Source: an uncultured Clostridia bacterium (GTDB lineage Bacteria > Bacillota > Clostridia > Christensenellales > UBA1242). From it: DNA of 64,000 bases. The notes under the pieces were generated by a model that worked only from the letters and a program-made list of their open reading frames with translations, had not been told where the DNA came from and did not search any database. The stretch lies in contig CALVYQ010000001.1 of assembly GCA_944372335.1 (NCBI GenBank), positions 166,685-230,684 of the forward strand, written 5' to 3'. Of the stretch, positions 1 through 8,477 are shown piece after piece. Each line of letters begins with the position of its first letter. Within the stretch, counting starts at the first letter, position 1. Both the position numbers and the translations under genes were made by a program.

Positions 1-1
1 A

Positions 2-43
2 AGTTTAATTGCAGGGCTATTTTTTGTGATTGTGCTTATCTAA
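2..43 (+). CDS. spoIIIAB: SpoIIIAB, C-terminal end (partial)
   Basis: The first bases in frame 2 read as a short hydrophobic tail (SLIAGLFFVIVLI) and then stop at TAA 41-43. A hydrophobic C-terminal helix is what SpoIIIAB ends with, and the gene lies directly upstream of spoIIIAC, as in the conserved spoIIIA operon. Only 13 codons are visible, so the identification rests mainly on position. Confidence 0.5.
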   Translation, partial: SLIAGLFFVIVLI

Positions 44-57
44 TCTAAATTAGCGTT

Positions 58-88
58 AAGTTTTATTCACCAATTAATAAAACTTTTT
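58..88 (+). terminator. Hairpin with T-run between spoIIIAB and spoIIIAC
   Basis: A perfect 10-bp stem (58-67 with 76-85) closes an 8-base loop and runs into five Ts at 84-88. It looks like an intrinsic terminator or processing hairpin inside the operon. Whether it stops transcription before spoIIIAC is unknown. The 110-base gap it sits in is long for this operon. Confidence 0.5.
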
Positions 89-153
89 CTCACTTAAAAA
101 ATATTAAAATTGTCTTAAGCCTATGTTGAAAGTTTAGATAAAAAGGAAGATGT

Positions 154-348
154 ATGGAGGTTGAAATAATTTTCAAGATTGCGGCAATAGGAATACTCAC
201 TGCTGTTGTCAGCCAAATACTCAAAAACAGCGGTAAAGAGGATATATCCACTCTCGCTACGCTTGCAGGAGTAGTTATCGTGCTTATCATGGTTATAAAT
301 CTTATTGCCGACTTATTTGACACCATTAGAACAATTTTTAATTTCTGA
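154..348 (+). CDS. spoIIIAC: Stage III sporulation protein AC
   Basis: A 64-residue, two-helix membrane protein, close to the usual length of about 68. Hydrophobic segments lie at about residues 5-22 and 32-55, with a polar turn (KNSGKEDI) between them. SpoIIIAC is part of the SpoIIIA-SpoIIQ channel that joins mother cell and forespore after engulfment. The ATG has an AAGGAAG Shine-Dalgarno sequence. spoIIIAD follows 13 bases after its stop. In the known family the operon is expressed in the mother cell under sigma E; I did not identify that promoter here. Confidence 0.9.
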   Translation: MEVEIIFKIAAIGILTAVVSQILKNSGKEDISTLATLAGVVIVLIMVINLIADLFDTIRTIFNF

Positions 349-361
349 AAGGAGGGCGAAT

Positions 362-754
362 ATGGATTCTCTTTATAAGATTATCGGCATTGCACTTATA
401 ACCTGTATTGCCACGCTTATCGTTAAGCCTGTTCGCCCTGATTTTGCCGTCTTTATCTCAATTGTCGGCGGAATAATCATTCTCTTTATGCTGGCAGGAT
501 ATCTAAAAGACATTTTTGATGTTTTTAATCAAATTTTTAATTTCACAAATATCAACTCTTCTCTCTACAAAATCATCTTTAAAATAATTGGAGTCGGCTA
601 TCTTGTTGAGTTTACCGCAAGTCTATGTTCTGACACGGGCAACAACAGCCTTGGTGATAAGGTGCTTCTTGGCGGAAAGATAATCATCTTAGTTATGGCT
701 CTTCCTATTGTCACAAGCATTCTTGAGATTGTTATGGAGTTACTGCCGACATGA
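362..754 (+). CDS. spoIIIAD: Stage III sporulation protein AD
   Basis: A 130-residue integral membrane protein, matching the family length of about 133. It begins MDSLYKIIGIALI and has several hydrophobic helices; the final one (residues about 105-128) contains the typical ILVMALPIVTSILEIV stretch. The start is set at the ATG preceded by AAAGGAGG at 349-356, not at an in-frame upstream GTG-like codon inside spoIIIAC. Its stop overlaps the spoIIIAE start by four bases, indicating translational coupling. It belongs to the SpoIIIA channel with AC and AE. Confidence 0.92.
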   Translation: MDSLYKIIGIALITCIATLIVKPVRPDFAVFISIVGGIIILFMLAGYLKDIFDVFNQIFNFTNINSSLYKIIFKIIGVGYLVEFTASLCSDTGNNSLGDKVLLGGKIIILVMALPIVTSILEIVMELLPT

Positions 755-1986
755 AGAAAGAAAGGAAATTATTGCGGAAAAAACGAAGGATTTTTGTTAT
801 TGTCTTTATCATCTTTCTAGCCTCTTTCTTTGGCAGTTTCACGATTGACGGGTATGTTTTAAACACTCCTTTTGTTATGGCGGAAAGTGAAGAGGAAAGT
901 TTAGAGGAGGAGTTAGAAATTGAGATTGATGAGCAACTTGATGACCTTGATTTTTCCGATTTAGAAACATATATTGATAACCTTGAAAGCTCTGTTAAGG
1001 ATATGTTTTCAGGTGGCTTTGTTGGCAAAGTGGAGAGTTTAATAAATGGCGAATATATCACAGGTGACAGCTTTCTAAGTTCTGTTTTCTCGCTTTTATG
1101 GGACGGGCTACTTGACTTTCTACCGATAATTGCAAGTATTATTGCGATTTCCATACTTGGCGGAATGGTGGGTAACTTAAAGCCGAACACAGGAGGAAAA
1201 TCGATTGGAAATATTGTCCACTTTGTGACTTATGGTGTCGTCATTGTCTTTCTAGGAACAACGCTTGTGGAACTAATTGCTATGACAAGCAAAACGCTGA
1301 CAAGCTTAAAAAGCCTTATGGATATGATTTTTCCGGTGCTATTGACCCTTCTTACTGCTGTTGGTGGAAGTGTGTCGGTTGGACTGTATCAACCGGCAAT
1401 TGCACTTTTAGGTAACATCTTTATCTCGCTTATCACATATTTTTTAATGCCTCTTTTCATCTTTTCAATAATTTTTTCTATTGTCGGAAATTTATCAAAC
1501 AATGTTAAGCTCGATAAGTTTGTAGCTTTTCTTCAAGGCACATTTAAGTGGTCGATTGGCTTATTATTCACGCTCTTTTTAGGCTTTATCACCATTCAGG
1601 GCATTTCGGCAAGTGCTGTCGATGGGCTTTCCATAAGAACGGCAAAATATACCATTAAAAGTTATGTGCCGATTGTTGGCGGATATGTCAGTGACGGGCT
1701 CTCAATCATTATGGCGTCAAGTATGCTCATAAAAAATGCGGTGGGAACGGCTGGGCTTCTTCTAATTCTATTTAGCGTGATTTCACCTGTAATTAGCCTA
1801 ATTCTTTTCATGCTCGCTCTGCGATTTATGGCAGGTATAATAGAGCCGATAGGAGACAAAAAGACGGCAAACTTCATTTCGGATATATCAAAAAGCATGA
1901 GTATGCTTATCGCACTCATTGTGGCGGTTTCCTTTATGTATATGGTGATGACAGGACTTATTATGATGAGTGCGAACCTTATATAG
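751..1986 (+). CDS. spoIIIAE: Stage III sporulation protein AE
   Basis: A 411-residue polytopic membrane protein, about the family length. The basic N-terminus (KKERKLLRKKRR) leads into a signal-like helix at about residues 14-35. An acidic extracytoplasmic stretch (ESEEESLEEELEIEIDEQ) follows, then a block of six to eight membrane helices from about residue 110 to the end. SpoIIIAE is the large permease-like component of the mother-cell side of the feeding-tube channel. Coupled to spoIIIAD by overlap. Confidence 0.93.
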   Translation: MKKERKLLRKKRRIFVIVFIIFLASFFGSFTIDGYVLNTPFVMAESEEESLEEELEIEIDEQLDDLDFSDLETYIDNLESSVKDMFSGGFVGKVESLINGEYITGDSFLSSVFSLLWDGLLDFLPIIASIIAISILGGMVGNLKPNTGGKSIGNIVHFVTYGVVIVFLGTTLVELIAMTSKTLTSLKSLMDMIFPVLLTLLTAVGGSVSVGLYQPAIALLGNIFISLITYFLMPLFIFSIIFSIVGNLSNNVKLDKFVAFLQGTFKWSIGLLFTLFLGFITIQGISASAVDGLSIRTAKYTIKSYVPIVGGYVSDGLSIIMASSMLIKNAVGTAGLLLILFSVISPVISLILFMLALRFMAGIIEPIGDKKTANFISDISKSMSMLIALIVAVSFMYMVMTGLIMMSANLI

Positions 1987-2015
1987 AGGTGAAGGAGAAC
2001 AAAAAAGGAGTTTTT

Positions 2016-2507
2016 ATGAGCGGAATTTCAGCGTGGTTATTATCTATCACAGGTGTCATTCTCTTATCGGTCTTGTGTGAGTTTATTTTGCCAGAGGGGC
2101 AGATAAACAGATATACCCGTGTGATTTTTTCCTTTGTCACACTTTTCGTTATCATCTCTCCGCTTCCTTCACTTTTAAACAAGGAGATTGACTTTTCTTT
2201 TCCAAACTATGATTACACGCTTCAAGAAGATTATTTATATGAGATAAACTTAGATAAGCTAGATGCCATTCAATCTGACTTACAAAAAGAGATTGAGGAA
2301 GCGGGAATATATAATATCAAAATTTCTATAAGTGCCAACGCATATAGCGAAAATTTGGAGATTTACTCAATATATGTCGAACTTTGCGATATATCATTTT
2401 CTGCTGATTTTGAAAATAAAAATATTAGTGAGGCAAAGCGTGTGATAGAAGATATTGTTTCTTATATGCCGTCTCTTAAAGATGTCCCAATTTCTTATGA
2501 TAGATAA
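2016..2507 (+). CDS. spoIIIAF: Stage III sporulation protein AF
   Basis: A 163-residue protein with two N-terminal membrane helices (about residues 4-22 and 33-49) and a soluble C-terminal domain. That architecture and its place between AE and AG match SpoIIIAF, whose soluble part resembles a ring-building motif. The start is the ATG five bases after AAAAAGGAG; an in-frame GTG at 1989 would add nine residues but has a poorer ribosome site. It is shorter than the B. subtilis protein of about 200. Sequence conservation in this family is low. Confidence 0.85.
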   Translation: MSGISAWLLSITGVILLSVLCEFILPEGQINRYTRVIFSFVTLFVIISPLPSLLNKEIDFSFPNYDYTLQEDYLYEINLDKLDAIQSDLQKEIEEAGIYNIKISISANAYSENLEIYSIYVELCDISFSADFENKNISEAKRVIEDIVSYMPSLKDVPISYDR

Positions 2508-2644
2508 AAAATAAGCAAAAATCTTTTTGGTGGACGGCAAACTGTGTGTTATTAGCCACGTGATGTTATATAGCGTAAATTCAATAAATCTATAAATGAT
2601 TAATAGTATAAAGATAAGCAAAATTGGGAGCAAAAGGAGGCGGT

Positions 2645-3160
2645 ATGGATAAATTTAAAGATTTATTTAAAAAAATAAAAAGCGTCAAACATATAGAGAT
2701 ATTTCTTGCAGTCATTGTTGGGCTTATTGTTATCATGTGCTACTTTCTCTTCATTTCAAAGCCAGAAGACAAAAAAGAAGATAATTCGACAGAAAATTAT
2801 TCTAATGCTCAGGAATATGCGGACTACTTAGAGAATAAATTATGTAATGTATTGTCAAATATAACGGGCGTTGGTGATGTCAGTGCAATTATAACTCTTG
2901 ATGGTGGCTTTACCTATGAATATGCAGTTGACAGCGAAACGAACACCACTACCTCTGGCTCATCGGAAACTTCCGTCACTGTTGACACGACAATATTGGT
3001 AAATGGCGAACCTATCGTTGTTAAAGTAAATTATCCGGAAATAAAGGGGGTGGTGATTGTTGCAGACGGAAGCGAAAATTTTGCCATAAAGATGAATATT
3101 ATGGAAGCGGTTCAGACACTTTTAAGTGTAGATGCTGGCAGTATCACAATTTTATCTTAA
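2645..3160 (+). CDS. spoIIIAG: Stage III sporulation protein AG
   Basis: A 171-residue protein with one membrane helix at about residues 19-38. An extracytoplasmic region follows, containing the conserved LENKLCNVLSNITGVGDV segment and a late KGVVIVADGSEN motif typical of SpoIIIAG. The family forms the large ring of the mother cell-forespore channel. A Ser/Thr-rich stretch (TNTTTSGSSETSVTVDTT) is the expected variable loop. The start follows a perfect AAAGGAGG. It is separated from spoIIIAF by about 137 bases with no evident gene, which is unusual inside this operon. Confidence 0.92.
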   Translation: MDKFKDLFKKIKSVKHIEIFLAVIVGLIVIMCYFLFISKPEDKKEDNSTENYSNAQEYADYLENKLCNVLSNITGVGDVSAIITLDGGFTYEYAVDSETNTTTSGSSETSVTVDTTILVNGEPIVVKVNYPEIKGVVIVADGSENFAIKMNIMEAVQTLLSVDAGSITILS

Positions 3161-3181
3161 ATAAATTAAAAGGAGATTACA

Positions 3182-3646
3182 ATGAAAAAGAGAACAAAAA
3201 TTATCATTCTTTCACTAATGATTGTGCTTTTAGGTGTGACAGGTTATTTAAATATTGTCTTAAATAATAATGTAAGTCAGACAACAACTACAACCACAAC
3301 TTCCTATTTTGTGTCATATAGGAATGATAGAGAGACGACACGTGACCAACAGATGCTATATTATGATGCAATTATAGATAGCGAAACTTCAAGCCAAGAG
3401 GCTAAGGATAACGCAGAGAATGCCAAACTTGAACTTATTGCCATAATGGATAAAGAATTAAGTGCAGAGAACTTAGTTAAAGCGTGCGGATTTTCTGATT
3501 GCATCATTTCAATCACTGACCCTAATGTAAATGTTGTTGTGGAAAGTGCTAGCATCACAGACGATGAAAGCATTGTGATAACTAATACCGTTTCTGAAGC
3601 CCTTGGTATAGAACCTAAATATATTGTGATAATTCCTGTTGAATAG
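3182..3646 (+). CDS. spoIIIAH: Stage III sporulation protein AH
   Basis: A 154-residue protein with a signal-anchor helix at about residues 5-25 and a Thr-rich linker (seven Thr in a row). The soluble domain carries the REttRDqq...Y...I and AKLELIAIMDKELSAENLVKACGF blocks characteristic of SpoIIIAH. That domain is known to bind SpoIIQ from the forespore across the intermembrane space. It is shorter than the B. subtilis protein of about 218. Last gene of the operon; a new promoter follows at once. Confidence 0.92.
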   Translation: MKKRTKIIILSLMIVLLGVTGYLNIVLNNNVSQTTTTTTTSYFVSYRNDRETTRDQQMLYYDAIIDSETSSQEAKDNAENAKLELIAIMDKELSAENLVKACGFSDCIISITDPNVNVVVESASITDDESIVITNTVSEALGIEPKYIVIIPVE

Positions 3647-3647
3647 T

Positions 3648-3676
3648 TTGCTTTTTATAAAAATATGTGATAAAAT
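3648..3676 (+). promoter_or_regulatory. Sigma-A-type promoter for asp23-nusB-xseAB-proS
   Basis: TTGCTT (3648-3653), 17-base spacer, TAAAAT (3671-3676), about 22 bases before the asp23 ATG. It separates the vegetative operon from the sporulation operon. Confidence 0.7.
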
Positions 3677-3698
3677 GATGCTGTAAAAGGGAGTTTTT

Positions 3699-4070
3699 AT
3701 GGCAGTAAAGTCTGAAGATAATAAAAATAAAGGAAAAATTACACTTGACAGAAACATTCTTGTGTCAATAATTAACCTTGCAACCAAAGAGATAAATGGG
3801 GTGGAAAGCGTGTGCAACAAACATCGTCCACTCATTAAAAGAATATTCAATCGCTATGATGACGGAGTGGAAGTAAAGTTTGAAAAGAATGGTGCGTTGA
3901 CCATTGATGTGTATATAAACATTTATATTGGCTTCAAGGTGCCAGACATCGCTTTCCGTGTGCAAGAAAACATCAGAAATTCTCTTGCTACAATGGTCGC
4001 ATTAAAGCCGATGAAAATCAATGTGCATATTCTTGATGTAGAATGTGACAAAGAGGTGAGCGATGCGTAG
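3699..4070 (+). CDS. Asp23/Gls24 family envelope stress protein (first copy)
   Basis: A 123-residue protein with the Asp23/Gls24 (DUF322) pattern: KITLDRNILVSIINLATKEINGVESV near the N-terminus and VDVYIN..G.KVPDIAFRVQENIRNSL later. In Firmicutes such proteins sit beside nusB (the YqhY position) and are linked to membrane lipid control; this is family knowledge. It overlaps nusB by eight bases. A second family member lies at 14522. Confidence 0.85.
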   Translation: MAVKSEDNKNKGKITLDRNILVSIINLATKEINGVESVCNKHRPLIKRIFNRYDDGVEVKFEKNGALTIDVYINIYIGFKVPDIAFRVQENIRNSLATMVALKPMKINVHILDVECDKEVSDA

Positions 4071-4443
4071 AGATGCAAGAGAGGGTGCATTTAAACTCAT
4101 CTTTGAAACACTTTTTAAAGACGCAGAAAGGGAAACACTTAACGAAGTGATAGCTCCTTTAAAAAAGGAAGCGGATATAAAATTTTGCGAGGATATTTTC
4201 AAGGCGTATGAAGAGCATAGAGCGGAACTAGAAAAAGAGGTATCTTCTCATCTTCAAAACTATGATGTTTCACGTGTCTATCGAATCGACCTTGCACTCA
4301 TCTATCTTGCTCTCACTGAGATTAAATACCTTTCCACTCCAAAGGCGGTGGCAATGAACGAGGCAATCGAGATTTCTAAAAAATATTCCACCTCTGATAG
4401 CAAAAGATTTATAAACGGCATACTTTCAGCAATTTTAGGTTAA
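4063..4443 (+). CDS. nusB: Transcription antitermination factor NusB
   Basis: A 126-residue all-helical protein. It begins MRRDAREGAFKLIFE and ends in the conserved STPKAVAMNEAIEISKKYSTSDSKRFINGILSAIL block. NusB binds boxA RNA with S10 (NusE) for rRNA antitermination. It overlaps the upstream asp23 gene, and xseA begins one base after its stop, so the three are translated as a coupled set. Confidence 0.95.
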   Translation: MRRDAREGAFKLIFETLFKDAERETLNEVIAPLKKEADIKFCEDIFKAYEEHRAELEKEVSSHLQNYDVSRVYRIDLALIYLALTEIKYLSTPKAVAMNEAIEISKKYSTSDSKRFINGILSAILG

Positions 4444-4444
4444 T

Positions 4445-5638
4445 ATGAATGCAATAAGTGTTACAAAGTTTAATAGCATTGTTAGAGATATCTTTAACAG
4501 CGAGGAACTTCTCCACAACATAAGTATTGTTGGAGAAGTTTTTGGCGTGTCAAGAGCAAAGACAGCTATTTACTTTTCACTTAAAGATGAAGAAAGTACT
4601 CTTCCGTGCTTGACCTTTAATTTAACGCTATTTGACAACATCAAAGAGGGAGATATGGTGACAGTTCAAGGCTCACCAAATTATTATGTTAAAAGCGGAA
4701 GATTTAACTTCATTACATATAGCATTGTGCCGTCTGGACTTGGCCTACTCTACCAAAAATTTGTTGAGCTCAAAAATAAACTTGAAAAGGAAGGACTTTT
4801 TTCTCAAGAGCATAAAAAAGAGATGCCAAAGAGTATCAAGCGTATTGGTGTTGTGACAAGCAAGGACGGAGCGGTTATTCAAGATATTAAAAATGTTGCT
4901 TGGCGTCGAAATCCATCGGTTGACATTGTGCTTTATCCGTGTAAGGTACAGGGCAACGATGCCGAAAAAGAGATAGCGGAAGGAATTGACTTCTTCTCTA
5001 ATTATGATAAGGTTGATGCTGTCATTGTGGCACGTGGCGGAGGTTCTCTTGAAGATCTATCAGCCTACAACACGGAGCTTGTCGCAAGGGCAACATATAA
5101 TTGCAATAAGTTCATAGTTTCAGCAGTAGGACACGAGGTCGATTTTACAATTATAGACTTTGTGAGTGATTTAAGAGCGCCAACACCGAGTGCGGCGGCA
5201 GAACTTCTAACTGAAGATAGACAAAAAGAGAAGATAAAGTTTAGGCAGGCTTTAAATAAAGTTTCAAGGCAACTAGAAAATTTACTTGCAGATAATCTTG
5301 AAGAATTTAACGATTTAACATCAAGTTTCATCATACGCTGTGAAGATTTTATTGAAGATAAAAAGGAAAAGCTTATCATAAGTGCGTCAAAACTTTCGTA
5401 TCTTGCCGAAAAATTAACTTTAAATCTTTCACACGCACTTGAATTAAAGACAAGTATGCTTGCAAGTTTAAATCCATATCGTGTGCTTAAAAGAGGCTAT
5501 GCAAAGGTGGAGCAGGGCGGAAAGGTGATAAATAATGCAAGTGATGTAGAAATAAAGACACCAATTGAAGTGAACTTTGAAGACGGGCAAATTGTTGCCA
5601 ATGTTGTAAAAAAAGAAATTAAACCACAAAAGGATTAA
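4445..5638 (+). CDS. xseA: Exodeoxyribonuclease VII large subunit
   Basis: A 397-residue protein. The N-terminal OB-fold includes the ISIVGEVFGVSRAKTAIYFSLKD stretch, and a catalytic core carries IGVVTSKDGAVIQDI, VDAVIVARGGGSLEDL and VSAVGHEVDFTIIDFVSDLRAPTPSAAAEL. The C-terminal part is helical coiled coil and ends with the LKRGYAKV element typical of XseA. With XseB it forms a single-strand exonuclease used in repair. Length is usual. Confidence 0.96.
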   Translation: MNAISVTKFNSIVRDIFNSEELLHNISIVGEVFGVSRAKTAIYFSLKDEESTLPCLTFNLTLFDNIKEGDMVTVQGSPNYYVKSGRFNFITYSIVPSGLGLLYQKFVELKNKLEKEGLFSQEHKKEMPKSIKRIGVVTSKDGAVIQDIKNVAWRRNPSVDIVLYPCKVQGNDAEKEIAEGIDFFSNYDKVDAVIVARGGGSLEDLSAYNTELVARATYNCNKFIVSAVGHEVDFTIIDFVSDLRAPTPSAAAELLTEDRQKEKIKFRQALNKVSRQLENLLADNLEEFNDLTSSFIIRCEDFIEDKKEKLIISASKLSYLAEKLTLNLSHALELKTSMLASLNPYRVLKRGYAKVEQGGKVINNASDVEIKTPIEVNFEDGQIVANVVKKEIKPQKD

Positions 5639-5648
5639 GGAGAAATAT

Positions 5649-5867
5649 ATGGAAAAAGAACTCATCTACGAAGATGCAATAAAGGAATTAGAGGAGATAA
5701 CAAATAAACTTGACAGCGAAAGTTTGCCACTAAGAAAGAGTGAGGAACTTTTTAATCGTGCACTATTTTTAGCCAAATTCTGCCAAGAGGAACTTTCAAA
5801 ATCTTCTAAAAAACTCTTTGAGATAAAGAAAGAGTTTGATAAAATTCAAGAGGAGGAGAGCGAATGA
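5649..5867 (+). CDS. xseB: Exodeoxyribonuclease VII small subunit
   Basis: A 72-residue acidic helical protein with the family core YEDAIKELEEITNKLDSESLPL followed by SEELFNRALFLAKFCQEEL. It partners XseA, ten bases upstream. Its stop overlaps the proS start by four bases. SD is AAGGAG at the end of xseA. Confidence 0.93.
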   Translation: MEKELIYEDAIKELEEITNKLDSESLPLRKSEELFNRALFLAKFCQEELSKSSKKLFEIKKEFDKIQEEESE

Positions 5868-7591
5868 AACTAAGTAAACTTGTCGGCGAGAGATATAAAG
5901 AAACGCCAAACGGGGCACAACTTAAAAGCCACATCTTGCTTCTTCGTGCGGGCTACATAAAGCAGGTCAGCACCGGTATTTTTTCCATGCTTCCACCAGC
6001 ACAAAGAGTGAGCAGTAAAATTCAGAATATTATCCGTGAAGAGATGAACAAAGTGGGCGGACAAGAGGTACTCTTTCCTGTTGTTATGCCAAGAGAACTT
6101 TGGGAGATGTCGGGACGTTATCAGACTATTCAAGAGGAGCTTCTTCGCTTTAAAGACAGAACCGGCCACGATATGCTTCTGGGTATGACTCACGAAGAGG
6201 CTGCCGTTCAGATGGTTATGAACACCGTTAAAAGCCATGAACAGTTGCCTTGTATGATTTATCAGATTCAGACAAAATATCGTGATGAGGCTCGTCCACG
6301 TGGTGGGCTTATTCGTGTCAAAGAGTTTCTTATGAAAGATGCCTATTCTTTTCACACTTCTCAGGAAGATTTGGATATATACTACAAAAAAATCTACGAC
6401 ACATATAATAGAATCTACAAGCGAATAGGGCTTAAAAATTTTATCTCTGTGAGATCCGACAGCGGTATTATGGGCGGTAAGGTGGCTGATGAGTTTATGC
6501 TTGTCACCGACTGTGGAGAAGATAGGCTTGTGCTTTGTGACAAGTGTGGATATAAGGCAAATATGGAAGTCGCAAGTGGTGTAAAAACTCCAAATGTTGA
6601 AAGCGAAATGGCAGAAATTGAAGAAGTTTTCACAGGTAATGCAAAGACGATTGAAGAACTGTGTCACTATCTTAAAATTAAGCCGGAAGAAACTGTCAAA
6701 GCAGTGTGCTATGTAACAAGTGATGAAAAACTTGTTGTGGCTTTTCTTCGTGGCGACTATGATATCAACGAAAAGAAACTTGCAAAACTTTGTAAGAGTG
6801 AGATTAAAGTTGCTGACACCGACAAATTTGGCTTGGTGGCAGGAAATATTGGCTGTGTTAACTTGACCGTGCCAGAGGACGCACTTGTTTTCTATGATAA
6901 TTCTCTTGAAAATTTAAATAATTTTGTGACCGGTGCAAACAAGGAAGATTATCATATAAAAAATGTATGTGCCTCTCGTGATTTAAAGGACGTTAAATTC
7001 AACGATATTGCTCTTGTGAAAGAGGGCGATTGTTGTCCTGTGTGTGGGGAAAGGTTAAGGCTTACTCGTGGAATTGAAATCGGTAACATCTTCCAACTCG
7101 GCACAAAATACACAAAGTCTATGGGTATGAAGGTGAGCATGCCAGACGGAAGCAGTATGGAGCCAATCATGGGTTGCTATGGCATAGGTATAGGTAGAGC
7201 ACTTGCTAGCATTATTGAAGAAAAAGGCGATGAAAAGGGCGTTGTTTGGCCGATGACTGTTGCTCCATGGCAGGTTCATTTCTGTCCACTTCGACTTGAT
7301 GATGAGAACGTTTCGGCGGTAGCTGATGAACTTTACAAGAAGATGGAGGAGGCAGACATTGAAGTTCTGTATGATGATAGAGTTGTTTCCGCCGGCGTGA
7401 AACTCACCGACAGCGAACTTATGGGCATGCCGATTCGTGTGGTAATTAGCCCTAAAACCATGGCAAATGGCACAGCAGAAGTAACTATGCGAGAAACAGG
7501 CGAAACAAACTTTATTCCACTTCAAAACCTATTAAGCGAACTTAAAGCAATAATCGAAGATGAGATAGAAGAAATCAACAAAAATCTTTGA
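5864..7591 (+). CDS. proS: Prolyl-tRNA synthetase, bacterial type
   Basis: A 575-residue class II synthetase of the bacterial (ProS1) type. It has motif 1 near residue 55, motif 2 (YRDEARPRGGLIRVKEFLMKD) at about 140, an inserted editing domain between about 225 and 400, motif 3 (GCYGIGIGRALASIIEE) at about 440 and the anticodon-binding domain after that. It charges tRNA-Pro. It is coupled to xseB, a position usually held by isoprenoid genes in Bacillus, so the cluster is rearranged. No T-box is possible because it lies within the operon. A terminator overlaps its stop. Confidence 0.96.
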   Translation: MKLSKLVGERYKETPNGAQLKSHILLLRAGYIKQVSTGIFSMLPPAQRVSSKIQNIIREEMNKVGGQEVLFPVVMPRELWEMSGRYQTIQEELLRFKDRTGHDMLLGMTHEEAAVQMVMNTVKSHEQLPCMIYQIQTKYRDEARPRGGLIRVKEFLMKDAYSFHTSQEDLDIYYKKIYDTYNRIYKRIGLKNFISVRSDSGIMGGKVADEFMLVTDCGEDRLVLCDKCGYKANMEVASGVKTPNVESEMAEIEEVFTGNAKTIEELCHYLKIKPEETVKAVCYVTSDEKLVVAFLRGDYDINEKKLAKLCKSEIKVADTDKFGLVAGNIGCVNLTVPEDALVFYDNSLENLNNFVTGANKEDYHIKNVCASRDLKDVKFNDIALVKEGDCCPVCGERLRLTRGIEIGNIFQLGTKYTKSMGMKVSMPDGSSMEPIMGCYGIGIGRALASIIEEKGDEKGVVWPMTVAPWQVHFCPLRLDDENVSAVADELYKKMEEADIEVLYDDRVVSAGVKLTDSELMGMPIRVVISPKTMANGTAEVTMRETGETNFIPLQNLLSELKAIIEDEIEEINKNL

Positions 7592-7607
7592 GTTATCAAA
7601 GATTTTT
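7580..7607 (+). terminator. Terminator of the asp23-proS operon
   Basis: A 12-bp stem (7580-7591 with 7596-7607), four-base loop, ending in Ts. It includes the proS stop codon. Confidence 0.85.
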
Positions 7608-7759
7608 GAAATAAGAAAGAAAAAATAAATAATAAAAATTGTGGAAAAATAATAAATTGAACTGCTCCGAAAATGCTCGCCATTTTAGAGCGCTTACATA
7701 TAAATTCTTCTGGAATATAATTTTATTCTAAATATCACGATTTTTGAATAAAATATTCT

Positions 7760-8302
7760 ATGAAAAAGGGTTCGGTTCGGTGGGCGTTTAAGGTCTTTGT
7801 GCTATCACTGTCACTTTCCATTGTTTTCAGTTTAATGTCGCAAAGTTTATTGCCGACATTATCTTCTTTTTTCTCTATCTTTGTGATTATTTTTTTCATC
7901 TTTGTGGCGGTGGTGTTTGATATGATTGCCGTTGCCTTCACCACGATAAGCGAAGAAAAACTCTTGCCATACAAAGACGAAAAGGGCTACAACATGGCTC
8001 TCTCGCTGTGTCGAAACGCCGACAAAGTTTCTTCGTTTGGCGGAGATGTTGTGGGAGATATTTGCGGAATACTGAGCGGAGCGGGCGGTGTGAGTTTGGT
8101 TCTCAATATGCATCTTGAAGGCGAACAAGTTAACCTTCTTGTGACTTGCTTGGTAAGCAGTCTTATTGCAGGTATCACCATCTTTTGTAAGGCGATTATG
8201 AAAAGTTATTCCATTGAAAATTGTGACAAAATTGCTATAAAAACAGGCTCGTATTTAGAATTTGGCAAAAAAAAGAAAGGAAAAGAAAAAAACGAAAAGT
8301 GA
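7760..8302 (+). CDS. Conserved membrane protein, function unknown
   Basis: A 180-residue protein with membrane helices at about residues 10-30, 36-60 and 120-143, and a very basic tail (GKKKKGKEKNEK). A central stretch (NADKVSSFGGDVVGDICGIL) resembles small clostridial proteins that databases often label CorB-like or Mg/Co transporter; that label is not supported by any recognisable CBS or transporter motif here. A TAAAAT box lies five bases before the ATG with no clear SD, so it may be leaderless, although the -35 is weak. It stands alone between proS and the exporter gene. Confidence 0.75.
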   Translation: MKKGSVRWAFKVFVLSLSLSIVFSLMSQSLLPTLSSFFSIFVIIFFIFVAVVFDMIAVAFTTISEEKLLPYKDEKGYNMALSLCRNADKVSSFGGDVVGDICGILSGAGGVSLVLNMHLEGEQVNLLVTCLVSSLIAGITIFCKAIMKSYSIENCDKIAIKTGSYLEFGKKKKGKEKNEK

Positions 8303-8441
8303 GAAAAAAGCCTTTTAAACATATATTATCAATTCTATAATAAATTTATCTATAATTTACGATTACGAAATAGAGCTACTTTTTGCTAAAATTTTAGAGT
8401 GCTCTTTTAATTTTTTAATTATTGCTCTTTTTTAAAATAAC

Positions 8442-8470
8442 TTTACAAAAAATACTAGGAGTGCTATAAT
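8442..8470 (+). promoter_or_regulatory. Promoter of the metal-exporter-like gene
   Basis: TTTACA (8442-8447), 17-base spacer, TATAAT (8465-8470). The predicted start site is about 8477, at the ATG 8478, with no room for an SD. Confidence 0.75.
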
Positions 8471-8477
8471 ACCATGT

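Noticed and set aside
5870-6667. 265-codon antisense ORF inside proS
   Set aside because: Shadow of a strongly conserved synthetase on the + strand; composition is not protein-like and there is no SD.
7760-8302. CorB-like Mg/Co transporter label
   Set aside because: The protein lacks CBS domains and other transporter features; kept as unknown membrane protein.
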